DNA of 64,000 nucleotides, from positions 62,001 to 126,000 of the forward strand of contig CALCHN010000044.1 of the NCBI GenBank assembly GCA_937901255.1, read 5' to 3'. This document shows positions 8,544-16,753 of this stretch, in pieces (within the stretch, counting starts at the first letter, position 1; every line of letters starts with the position of its first letter). This DNA comes from an uncultured Flavobacteriales bacterium (GTDB lineage: Bacteria; Bacteroidota; Bacteroidia; Flavobacteriales_E; Vicingaceae). The notes beneath the pieces are model-generated. The model ran no database searches and was not told the origin of the DNA. It saw only the letters and a list, made by a program, of their open reading frames with translations. Made by a program: the position numbers and the translations under genes.

Positions 8544-10649
8544 ATGAAACTAATTCAACTATTAATATTTGTAACACTTTTTGCACTTAGCTCTAAACTT
8601 AATGCACAATGCTGTGGTGATGGAGTTTGTGACCCCGGAGAAAATGCAACAAATTGCCCTTATGATTGTGGTTCAACTTCTTTTAACTGTCCCAATACTA
8701 TAGGAACTTTTCATACTTCTCCAACTTATCCTGTAAATTACAGTACAGCCAATGCTAATGGATGGTGTTATACGGTTAACGGTCCATTTCCTCAAACCGT
8801 ATGTTTTCAGTATGTAGTTCCACCGGCAGGTGTTGATGCAAGCGTATCTTTAAGTATAAGCGGCTGTAATACTGCTTCTGTAAACCAATCCAATTTAGGA
8901 GGAGGAGGTTGTAATACAGCTAACAATACAAGTTCAGATATTTCGGGGTCAGCAACTTATGACAACAATTGTAATTTAATAACAAATGGAATAAGAACAG
9001 GTGGAGGAAACTGTTATACTCCCGGAGATATAATAACAATATGTTATACTGTTACAGGAACTTGTGGTTCTGTTCAAATTTGTCCTATTATTAGTTGTGG
9101 GACGGCTACCTGCCCTCCAAACACTACTAATCCTGCCGGTTGTCCACCATTTAATTTTTCTGATTCAACCTATATAAATGTTTGTGATAATGGAGTGAAT
9201 TCAGGAATTGCTGTTGTAACTCCCGATTGTGGTAGCCATTTTTCTTATTTATGGGATGATCCTTTAGCACAAACAGATTCGATGGCTACTAATTTAGCTC
9301 CAGGAACATATAATGTGTTGGTAACTAATACTGCATTAGGTTGCGATACAACTTATACATTGGTGGTAGATACTGTATTACCAAATGTTTCAGATAGTCA
9401 GTATGTAGAAATTTGTCAAGGAGACAGTTTATTAGTGGGGGGAACTTACCAAACAACTGCAGGAAATTATTATGACACATTAACTTCAGTTCATGGATGT
9501 GATAGTATTTTAACTACTACACTAGCATTATTACCTGTATCAACATTTACTGCCAACCTAAGCATTTGCCAAGGAGATAGTGTACTGCTCGGAGGAGTTT
9601 ACCAAACTTCCTCGGGAAGTTATCACGACACCTTAGTTGCTACAAATGGTTGTGACAGTATATTGACGACTGTATTAACTGTAATAAGTCCATCAACATC
9701 TACAACTAATTTAAGCATTTGTCAAGGTGATAGTGTATTGCTTGGAGGAACTTATCAAAACACAGCAGGGAGTTATAATGATACATTAACAGCAGTTAAT
9801 GGTTGTGATAGTGTATTGACTACGATACTTTCAATATTTCCAGTAACTTCAAGTACAGACACTGTAATTACCTGTCAGGGAGATAGCATTTTTGTTGGAG
9901 GAGCATTTCAAACAACAGCAGGAACTTATTACGATACTTTAGTAACAAGCAACAATTGTGATAGTATTTTAGCAACAACATTAGTTTTTAATAGTTACTT
10001 CTATGATACTTTATCATTAGATTTATGTCAAGGAGATAGTGTTTACGTAGGAGGAAGTTATCAAACCACATCAGGAGTTTTTGTTGATACAACTAGCACA
10101 TCGAATGGATGTGACAGTATCATACAAACTACAGTAACAGTTATTCCTCAGCCTACAGCAGATTTTGAAGTAGTTGGTATGAACCTAAGTTGTGAGGGAA
10201 CTCAAGTACAGTTAATAAATAATTCCACAAATGCTAATAGTTATTTCTGGAATTTTGGTGATGGAATGACTTCTTCAGAAGAGCATCCAACACATGTATT
10301 TTCAACTTCAGGAAATTATAATGTAGTACTAACAGTTGATAGTAGTATTTGTAATGATAGTCATGCTTATAATTTAGTAATTGCAGAACTTCAGTTAATA
10401 ATTCCTAATGTTATAACGCCTAATAATGACGGACATAATGACTATTTTACTTTACCTGTTGATGCAGATTTAGAAGCTTGTACAAGTTATAAAATATTTA
10501 ACCGTTGGGGACAATTACTTTACGAAAGTAAAACAACAGAAATGTGGGATACGAGAACAACGTCTGGAGAGTTAGTACCAAAAGGAACTTATTTCTATAT
10601 AGTTGAGGTAGGGAAAACCATTTATAAAGGAACATTTACCATACTTTAA
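8544..10649 (+). CDS. T9SS-secreted protein with ICQGDS repeats, PKD domain and gliding-type C-terminal domain
   Basis: 701 residues. A signal peptide is followed by a Cys-rich start (CCGDGVCDPGENATNCPYDC, EF-hand-like Asp/Asn pattern). Next comes the domain shared with the preceding gene, then a stretch near residue 205-275 and five tandem repeats at about 288-545, each with CQGDS, LLGGxYQTTAG and GCDSIL. A PKD domain follows (SYFWNFGDGMTSSEEHPTHV near 565). The C-terminus has IPNVITPNNDGHNDYFTLPV and FNRWGQLLYES, the type B sorting domain. The repeats match those of the 1450-residue protein upstream, so the two cargo proteins share building blocks. Last gene of the cluster; it overlaps the convergent WbqC gene by 4 nt. 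Confidence 0.9.
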   Translation: MKLIQLLIFVTLFALSSKLNAQCCGDGVCDPGENATNCPYDCGSTSFNCPNTIGTFHTSPTYPVNYSTANANGWCYTVNGPFPQTVCFQYVVPPAGVDASVSLSISGCNTASVNQSNLGGGGCNTANNTSSDISGSATYDNNCNLITNGIRTGGGNCYTPGDIITICYTVTGTCGSVQICPIISCGTATCPPNTTNPAGCPPFNFSDSTYINVCDNGVNSGIAVVTPDCGSHFSYLWDDPLAQTDSMATNLAPGTYNVLVTNTALGCDTTYTLVVDTVLPNVSDSQYVEICQGDSLLVGGTYQTTAGNYYDTLTSVHGCDSILTTTLALLPVSTFTANLSICQGDSVLLGGVYQTSSGSYHDTLVATNGCDSILTTVLTVISPSTSTTNLSICQGDSVLLGGTYQNTAGSYNDTLTAVNGCDSVLTTILSIFPVTSSTDTVITCQGDSIFVGGAFQTTAGTYYDTLVTSNNCDSILATTLVFNSYFYDTLSLDLCQGDSVYVGGSYQTTSGVFVDTTSTSNGCDSIIQTTVTVIPQPTADFEVVGMNLSCEGTQVQLINNSTNANSYFWNFGDGMTSSEEHPTHVFSTSGNYNVVLTVDSSICNDSHAYNLVIAELQLIIPNVITPNNDGHNDYFTLPVDADLEACTSYKIFNRWGQLLYESKTTEMWDTRTTSGELVPKGTYFYIVEVGKTIYKGTFTIL

Positions 10650-11272
10650 ATCTCCTTTATCCCTTTTAAATAACTAATACTATTTGGTCCTTGGTTGAAC
10701 AGTAAGTCTAAAATGCTGAGGTTAGGCATAAATGGATGTCTGTCGCTAAATACCTGAATGTAAGGTTTTAATTCTAAATTTGTAGGCATTTTGTTTGGCG
10801 ACATTATTCCTCTGTAGTCAGTAGAATTTTCTGGAGTTTTTTCAAAAATGGTGGTAAACTCTATGTTTACAGGCATATTAATGAGTTTAATAATTAACTC
10901 GTTAATAGCGGTATTGAGTTCGTGTAGGTACCCATATTTTTTCTCTAAAAAGAAGGGAGCAAAATGGTCTTCATAAAATTCAAAATATGGAGAACTTCTG
11001 TAGGCAGCCTCTAAAGAACGCCAATGCATTATTTGCCAATTTTCTACATAAGCAATTTTGGTTGCTTTGTAGGTTTTTCTGCTTTTAACACTTTTTATGG
11101 GTATAGATAAATTTTGGATACCATTCGGACTTAAAATTTGGCAACGATTACGATAAGTTTGTTTTATGAAATGTTCATGCATTTCAAGATAGCAAGTAGG
11201 ATGTTGCAACAAATAGTAATAATAACTAATGGGGGCAAAATAACAAATAGGAAAATGTCCGTTAGAAGTCAT
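10646..11272 (-). CDS. WbqC family protein
   Basis: 208 residues. FPICYFAPISYYYYLLQHP at the start, YRNRCQILSPNGIQNLSIPI near 38-57 and WQIMHWRSLEAAYRSSPYFE near 80-99 form the signature of the WbqC family. These proteins occur in O-antigen or surface-glycan loci and in Bacteroidota housekeeping positions; their biochemical activity is not established. No signal peptide. It converges on the T9SS gene with a 4-nt overlap. Upstream lies a 160-nt gap holding a hairpin repeat. Confidence 0.85.
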   Translation of the reverse strand: MTSNGHFPICYFAPISYYYYLLQHPTCYLEMHEHFIKQTYRNRCQILSPNGIQNLSIPIKSVKSRKTYKATKIAYVENWQIMHWRSLEAAYRSSPYFEFYEDHFAPFFLEKKYGYLHELNTAINELIIKLINMPVNIEFTTIFEKTPENSTDYRGIMSPNKMPTNLELKPYIQVFSDRHPFMPNLSILDLLFNQGPNSISYLKGIKEI

Positions 11273-11328
11273 GAATGTAATCGTTTTTTATTGGTGTCCA
11301 AAATTATGATTTTTTAATCTAAAGAATT

Positions 11329-11407
11329 CCTTGGGGTTTGCCCCAAGGTTTCCGCTTTCACCTCTCCTTTGGAGAGGTCAGATTTACGAAGTAAATATGG
11401 GTGAGGT
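11329..11407. repeat. Triple-hairpin intergenic repeat (family R, divergent copy 1)
   Basis: Three consecutive hairpins are visible: CCTTGGGG/CCCCAAGG (11329-11336 with 11341-11348), CCTCTCC/GGAGAGG (11361-11367 with 11371-11377) and ATTTAC/GTAAAT (11382-11387 with 11391-11396). They are closed by CACC at 11359 and GGGTGAGG near 11400. The CACC...GGGTGAG frame, the CTCTCC/GGAGAG stem and a second A/T-rich stem are also found in the copies at 28.0, 49.4, 51.5, 55.9 and 57.1 kb, so I treat this as a divergent family member. Confidence 0.6.
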
Positions 11408-11434
11408 AAATTAAAAGAATTTTATTAAATTCGT

Positions 11435-12838
11435 TTAATCAATTAAGTATTCAGAGTTTTCATCAGGAATTCTTATATTGCGATAGCCTTTCTCCATTAA
11501 TTTTTCTCTAAATTCTTGTTGTACTTCATACGTTCCGTGCACCAAAAACATTTCTTTAACTGTTGCTGGGTGCTGACAGCTTAAAAAATCTATCATTTCC
11601 TCATAATCTCCGTGAGCACTATACTCTGTAATTATTTCAATATCGGCTTTTACATCTATTTCTTCTCCGTAAATTTTCACCTGTTTTGTTCCTTGCATTA
11701 ACCTGTTTCCTAAGGTAAATGGAGCACAATAGCCAACAATTAAAACTGTATTTTTTTTGTTGCCCAAATTATTTTTGAGGTGATGTACCACTCTTCCGGC
11801 TTCCATCATCCCTGATGCTGAAATAATAATGCAAGGTTCTTCAGAATTATTAATAGCCTTGGATGCTTCCACATCTCTAATATATAACAGACCATTAAAA
11901 CCAAAAGGGTTAGGGTCTTTCTTCATGTACTCTCTTATCTCCTGATTATATGCTTCAGGATGATTTATTAATATTTGTGTAGCATTGGTAGAAAGCGGAC
12001 TATCAACATAAACAGGTATTTTAGGTAATTTTCCTGCTGTTTCTAACTGATCTAAAGCATAAATAATTTCTTGGGTTCTTCCCAAGCTAAAAGCAGGAAT
12101 TATCAATTTGCCTTTCTTTTCTACGCAAGTGTAATAAACAACATTTAGAAGTTTGTTAATGGTTTTTAAAGTGCTTTCGTGCAGACGGTTACCATAAGTA
12201 GATTCGCAGATAATATAGTCTGCAGGAGGAAAAGGCTTGGGACTTTTTATAATGTGATGTTGTTTTCTACCTATATCACCAGTATAACACAAACGATGAA
12301 TTTGACCTTCCTCTTTAATTTTTAGATTTACCGCTGCAGCTCCTAAGATATGTCCAACAACCGTAAAACATACCTCAATTTCTTCATCAATTTCAAACCA
12401 ATCATCATAGTTTTTTCCTACAAATTGTTGGAGTGCTATTTGAGCATCTTCAATGGTATAAAGCGGATCAATGGGGTCTAATTCTTTTTGTATTCGTGTT
12501 CTGTTTATATATTTCACATCAGATTCTTGAATATGAGCACTATCAATAAGCATTATCTGACAAAGATCTAATGTAGCAAGCGTACAATAAATTTTACCTT
12601 TAAAACCTTTTTTTACCAAATAGGGAATAGCTCCCGAATGGTCAATATGAGCATGAGAAAGAATACAATAGTCAATTTCTGACGCTTCAAAACCTAAATC
12701 TTTATTGTAATTTTTTCGTTTTGCATCTTCGCCTTGAAACAATCCACAATCTAGTAAAATTTTTTTTCCATTTCTGGTTGTAATCAAATGTTTACTTCCG
12801 GTAACTGTTCTTGCTGCACCTTTAAATTCAATTTTCAT
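11435..12838 (-). CDS. MBL-fold beta-CASP hydrolase (CPSF/RNase J-like)
   Basis: 467 residues. The N-terminal metallo-beta-lactamase domain shows the metal-binding LSHAHIDHSG (residues about 59-68) and CYTGDIG near 185. The beta-CASP insertion shows CESTYGNR, PAFSLGRTQE and VYVDSPLS. The C-terminal RNA-specificity motif shows IISASGMMEAGRV near 340, KIYGEEI, ITEYSAHGDYEEM and a final VHG. This combination defines the YsgA/TTHA0252-like branch of metallo-RNases related to eukaryotic CPSF73. The likely role is cytoplasmic RNA cleavage; the substrate is unknown. ATG start; 183 nt separate it from the divergent bshB1. Confidence 0.9.
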   Translation of the reverse strand: MKIEFKGAARTVTGSKHLITTRNGKKILLDCGLFQGEDAKRKNYNKDLGFEASEIDYCILSHAHIDHSGAIPYLVKKGFKGKIYCTLATLDLCQIMLIDSAHIQESDVKYINRTRIQKELDPIDPLYTIEDAQIALQQFVGKNYDDWFEIDEEIEVCFTVVGHILGAAAVNLKIKEEGQIHRLCYTGDIGRKQHHIIKSPKPFPPADYIICESTYGNRLHESTLKTINKLLNVVYYTCVEKKGKLIIPAFSLGRTQEIIYALDQLETAGKLPKIPVYVDSPLSTNATQILINHPEAYNQEIREYMKKDPNPFGFNGLLYIRDVEASKAINNSEEPCIIISASGMMEAGRVVHHLKNNLGNKKNTVLIVGYCAPFTLGNRLMQGTKQVKIYGEEIDVKADIEIITEYSAHGDYEEMIDFLSCQHPATVKEMFLVHGTYEVQQEFREKLMEKGYRNIRIPDENSEYLID

Positions 12839-13021
12839 ACGTAGATTATATAAGTTGTAAATAAAATATAAATATACTTATTGTATGGTTAAATAAATAT
12901 GAATAATTTTAAAAATTATTAAACTATTAAAATAGTTGTTGAAAAATAGAGAATTGAGGTTGTAAATTGAAGATTAGGTAATCTTTAAACTTAAAACCAT
13001 CTAAACTTATAAACTAAGTAT

Positions 13022-13738
13022 ATGAAATTAGATATATTAGCCATAGGCATTCACCCTGATGATGTAGAGTTGAGCTGTGCCGGAACAATTTTAAAACACA
13101 TTCAATTAGGTAAAAAAGTAGGTATTTTAGATTTAACTCATGGAGAGTTAGGCTCTAGAGGTAGTGCTGAGTTGCGTCTGCAAGAAGCTAAAAAAGCAGC
13201 TTTAATTTTAGGTGTACATACCAGAGAGATTTTAAATTTTGCTGATGGTTTTTTTGAGAATAACAAAGAACATCAGTTGGCTATTATAAAAATGCTCCGA
13301 CTTTATCAACCAGATATTGTGTTGGCAAATGCTATTTCAGACAGACATCCTGACCATGGTAGAGCTGCTAAATTGATTTCGGATGCATGTTTTTATTCCG
13401 GGTTAAGAAAAATTGAAACCGATATTGAAGGTTATCCTCAGGAACATTGGCGACCAAAAGTAGTGTATCATTATATTCAGGATAGATACATGAAACCTGA
13501 TTTTGTGGTGGATGTAAGTGAACATGTAGATAAAAAAATGGAAGCTATTGCGGCTTATAGTTCTCAGTTTTTTAAAGAAAACGACAATGAGCCGGAAACA
13601 CCATTAACCACTAAAACCTTTATGGATTTTATTAAAGGAAGAATGATAACGCTTGGCAGAGAAGCAGGATTCGATTATGCAGAAGGTTTTGTTGCCGAAA
13701 GAGTATTGGGTGTTGAAGATATTACTGTTTTGAAGTAG
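13022..13738 (+). CDS. bshB1: Bacillithiol biosynthesis deacetylase BshB1
   Basis: 238 residues of the LmbE/PIG-L zinc deacetylase family. IHPDDVELSCAGT at residues 10-22 gives the zinc ligands and catalytic Asp, and ISDRHPDHGRAA near 107 supplies the second His pair. BshB1 removes the acetyl group from GlcNAc-malate in bacillithiol synthesis, the low-molecular-weight thiol of many Bacteroidota and Firmicutes. Length and the C-terminal FMDFIKGRMITLGREAG are typical of BshB1 rather than of the Mca-type relatives. BshA and BshC are not in the window. Ends 3 nt before the convergent methyltransferase gene. Confidence 0.9.
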   Translation: MKLDILAIGIHPDDVELSCAGTILKHIQLGKKVGILDLTHGELGSRGSAELRLQEAKKAALILGVHTREILNFADGFFENNKEHQLAIIKMLRLYQPDIVLANAISDRHPDHGRAAKLISDACFYSGLRKIETDIEGYPQEHWRPKVVYHYIQDRYMKPDFVVDVSEHVDKKMEAIAAYSSQFFKENDNEPETPLTTKTFMDFIKGRMITLGREAGFDYAEGFVAERVLGVEDITVLK

Positions 13739-13741
13739 TTT

Positions 13742-14464
13742 TTACTTTACAAACTCTGCACATAAGATTCCAGTAGCAATAGAAACATTTAACGATTCAG
13801 CATGTCCAAACTTTGGAATGGCAATTTTTTCATGAATGTAAGGAAATAATTTAGGGTTTATACCTACCGATTCGTTGCCCATAAGCAATACGGAATTGTC
13901 GGCATGAAGCGTTGTAGTAAAACAATTTTTTCCATCTAACAATGCTCCATAAACCTGTAAATGTTTATTTTCTTTAAAAAATTCAGCCAAAGAGATATAA
14001 ACAATATTTAATCTAAAAATAGAACCCATAGTAGCTTGTACTACTTTTGGGTTGTACATCTCCACACAACTTTCGGAGCAAACAATATTGTTTATGCCAA
14101 ACCAATCTGCTGTACGAATGATAGTACCTAAATTACCTGGATCTTGGATGGTATCTAATGCAATAATTGGTTTTGAAAAGTTATTACTCAGTTGCTGTTG
14201 TTTTTGTTTTGCCACAGCCAACACATGATTGGGATTTTTTAGTGTAGAAATAGAGGCTAACTCCTGTTCAGATACCTCAGTCAGGCTTCCTACAAAAGAA
14301 CCACTCCAATCTTTAGTCGCAAATACTCCTACCACTTCAAAATCGGAATTCAATAGTTCTTCCACTATTTTTTCTCCTTCCACTAAAAAGAGATTGTATT
14401 TTATTCTGTTTTTCTTTAACTGAAGTGATTTTACAAACTTCTTTTGTTGGTTAGACAAACTCAT
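13742..14464 (-). CDS. SpoU/TrmH family RNA 2'-O-methyltransferase
   Basis: 240 residues. An N-terminal substrate-binding domain (KFVKSLQLKKNRIKYNLFLV) precedes the SPOUT catalytic domain. Its three motifs are visible: LDTIQDPGNLGTIIRTADWF near 104, LLMGNESVGINPKLF near 188 and LNVSIATGILCAEFVK at the C-terminus. The family methylates ribose 2'-OH in rRNA or tRNA using SAM; the target base is not readable from sequence. It lies 13 nt upstream of the PorE-like gene's stop on the same strand, probably read through from it. Confidence 0.9.
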   Translation of the reverse strand: MSLSNQQKKFVKSLQLKKNRIKYNLFLVEGEKIVEELLNSDFEVVGVFATKDWSGSFVGSLTEVSEQELASISTLKNPNHVLAVAKQKQQQLSNNFSKPIIALDTIQDPGNLGTIIRTADWFGINNIVCSESCVEMYNPKVVQATMGSIFRLNIVYISLAEFFKENKHLQVYGALLDGKNCFTTTLHADNSVLLMGNESVGINPKLFPYIHEKIAIPKFGHAESLNVSIATGILCAEFVK

Positions 14465-14477
14465 TTAAAATTTATTT

Positions 14478-16583
14478 TCAATTATCCAACACTTTAAATT
14501 CTGTTCTTCTATTTTTTTGATAGCAAGCACATTCATCATTTCTAGTTTCGCCACACTCTGAGTATTTGTTACAATCTTCAAAAGGTTCGGTTTCACCTTT
14601 TCCGCTAGCTACAAAACGATTTTTCTTAACGCCTTTAGCAACCAAATAATTTACCACACTATTAGCTCTTCTTTGAGATAATCGTTGGTTGTAATCATTG
14701 CTACCTCTACTATCTGTGTGAGCAGAAATTTCCACTTTTAATTCAGGATATTCTTTAAATAATCCAATTAATTTATCTAATTCAGCTTTCGATTCCGCTC
14801 TTAAACTGGCTTTATCGAAATCATATAAAATATTGTTTAACACAAACGTTTTCCCAGCAGTAAGGTCTTTTGCACTCTTGATATCATCGGTATAAAGTGT
14901 GTCAATGGTTTTGTTTTCTTTTTTCAACGCTTCGGCTAAAGCATCAGCAAGTGCTTTGTTATTGTTTACAATCAATGCTGAATCGCTGTAAATTCTAAAA
15001 TCTTTATAAATTTCTATATATTCGGTAATATCGTCTAAACGAATAGAATCTCTAACAATTTCTCCAGACTCAAGTTCTACTTCAATTTCGTATCTTCCTG
15101 GTGTTAATGCCATAACGTATTTCCCAGTTTCTTCATTCGATTTAAAAATTCCTTCTAACTCGCCATCCGTACTTTTATATAAGTTCATAAAAGAACCAGT
15201 TGGCACATCATTAAAGTAAACGTTTCCTAATAATAACGCTAACACGGGTTTGTCAATTCTTCCTGTTGTAATTTTAAAGATATCTTGCTCTCCCATACTA
15301 GCAACTCCTCCACCAGAATAATAACCTGTATTACCATCTGCAGAAAGCACAAAATAACGGTTGTCATCAATAGTATTAATAGGATAACCCATGTTTTTTG
15401 GTTCAGTAAACGCACCATATTCATCCAACACAGAAGAGAAAATATCGTAACCACCAATGCTGGTATGTCCTTCGGAAGCAAAATAAAGCGTTTTTCCATC
15501 AGGGTGAATAAATGGAGCATCATCATTGTAAATGGTGTTAATCATACTACCTAAATTTTGAACATTTCCCCAAGAACCATCAGCTTGTAATTCGGCTTTG
15601 TATAAATCTCTACCGCCCATTCCGCCATCTCTATCGCTTGAAAAATATAATGTTTTTCCGTTTGCCGATAAACTGGCACTTCCTTCCCAACTATCTTTTT
15701 TATTCACATCGCCCTCAAGTCGTTTAGGTTTTGTCCAATTATTTCCTTCTAACTGACTCACATAAATATCTCCGTAATTATCGTTTTCACTTTTGTAGAT
15801 AAATAGTGTTTGTCCATCAACAGATAAACCAATTGCAGCATCATGTCCTTCAGTATTAATATTTGAACCAATACTTACAGGTTCAGTCCATTCGCCATTT
15901 TTTTTGTAGGAAATAACAACATCTTCAAAATAAGGCTCAGAACTCATAGATTGAGGAACTTTATCGGCACCAACACTTTTTACACCTCTGTAGGTATAAA
16001 TCATTACCGATTCATCGGCAGAAATTACAGGAACATATTCTGAATATTGAGAATTTATTGGGTAACCAATATTTTCTATAATGTTTTCATGAATGGTATC
16101 GGCCAAAATTTCTTTTGCATTTTGAGCATTTTTCATCATTTGGTTAGCATCTCTTACTTGTTCAGCTTCGTCTGCCGGAGCGGTAGCCAAATAGAAGTTA
16201 AAATGTTGAATAGACTTATCAAAATCATAATTTACAGCATACGCTTTACCTAAATAAAAATTGATGATGCCATATTCTGGATTTTCTTGCTTAACTTCTT
16301 CTAGAAGTTTAATCGATTTTTCTTTCTGATTAGGATCGTAAGTAGCACAAATACCCGTCATCATTTTATAATAAATGTCTTTTTGGTCGTATTCGTGTAG
16401 CTGAGAGAATTTATCTAGTGCATCTAAATAATTTCTTTCCTCAAAATCTTGCTCGGCAAGTTCTAATAGGTCTTTGGCTTCTTTTTTGGAAAGAGAATTT
16501 TCTACATCAGTTTGTCCAAAAACAGACATAGAAGTTAATAACATTAAAATAGTTAATAATCGTAAGCTTATTTTAATTTTCAT
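14478..16583 (-). CDS. PorE-like T9SS-associated protein: TPR, PD40 beta-propeller, carboxypeptidase-like domain, OmpA C-terminus
   Basis: 701 residues. After a signal peptide (cleavage near SVFGQ) come helical TPR-like units (about 30-150). WD40-like PD40 repeats follow at about 170-455 (for example GKTLYFSSDRDGGMGGRDLY and GKTLYFASEGHTSIGGYDIF), then a regulatory-like beta domain (about 460-520). The OmpA domain (585-700) has NILYDFDKASLRAESKAEL and ISAHTDSRGSNDYN, the peptidoglycan-binding signature. A Cys-rich tail (CNKYSECG...CACYQ) lies inside the OmpA domain. This domain order is that of Porphyromonas PorE, a T9SS periplasmic component. PorE identity is inferred because several paralogues with this architecture exist in Bacteroidota. 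Confidence 0.88.
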   Translation of the reverse strand: MKIKISLRLLTILMLLTSMSVFGQTDVENSLSKKEAKDLLELAEQDFEERNYLDALDKFSQLHEYDQKDIYYKMMTGICATYDPNQKEKSIKLLEEVKQENPEYGIINFYLGKAYAVNYDFDKSIQHFNFYLATAPADEAEQVRDANQMMKNAQNAKEILADTIHENIIENIGYPINSQYSEYVPVISADESVMIYTYRGVKSVGADKVPQSMSSEPYFEDVVISYKKNGEWTEPVSIGSNINTEGHDAAIGLSVDGQTLFIYKSENDNYGDIYVSQLEGNNWTKPKRLEGDVNKKDSWEGSASLSANGKTLYFSSDRDGGMGGRDLYKAELQADGSWGNVQNLGSMINTIYNDDAPFIHPDGKTLYFASEGHTSIGGYDIFSSVLDEYGAFTEPKNMGYPINTIDDNRYFVLSADGNTGYYSGGGVASMGEQDIFKITTGRIDKPVLALLLGNVYFNDVPTGSFMNLYKSTDGELEGIFKSNEETGKYVMALTPGRYEIEVELESGEIVRDSIRLDDITEYIEIYKDFRIYSDSALIVNNNKALADALAEALKKENKTIDTLYTDDIKSAKDLTAGKTFVLNNILYDFDKASLRAESKAELDKLIGLFKEYPELKVEISAHTDSRGSNDYNQRLSQRRANSVVNYLVAKGVKKNRFVASGKGETEPFEDCNKYSECGETRNDECACYQKNRRTEFKVLDN

Positions 16584-16753
16584 ATGTTTAATTTTAATAT
16601 TTTTTTTTCGCTTATATGGAACTCCAAGTTAATTATTCCCTTGTGTGAGAAAATTTTTATTCATGGTCGTTTCATAATTTTATAAATAGTTATTTTGCAG
16701 AAATTAAAAAAAAGCAAACATAAGCAATTCAAACAGATACTAAAACTTTTTTT

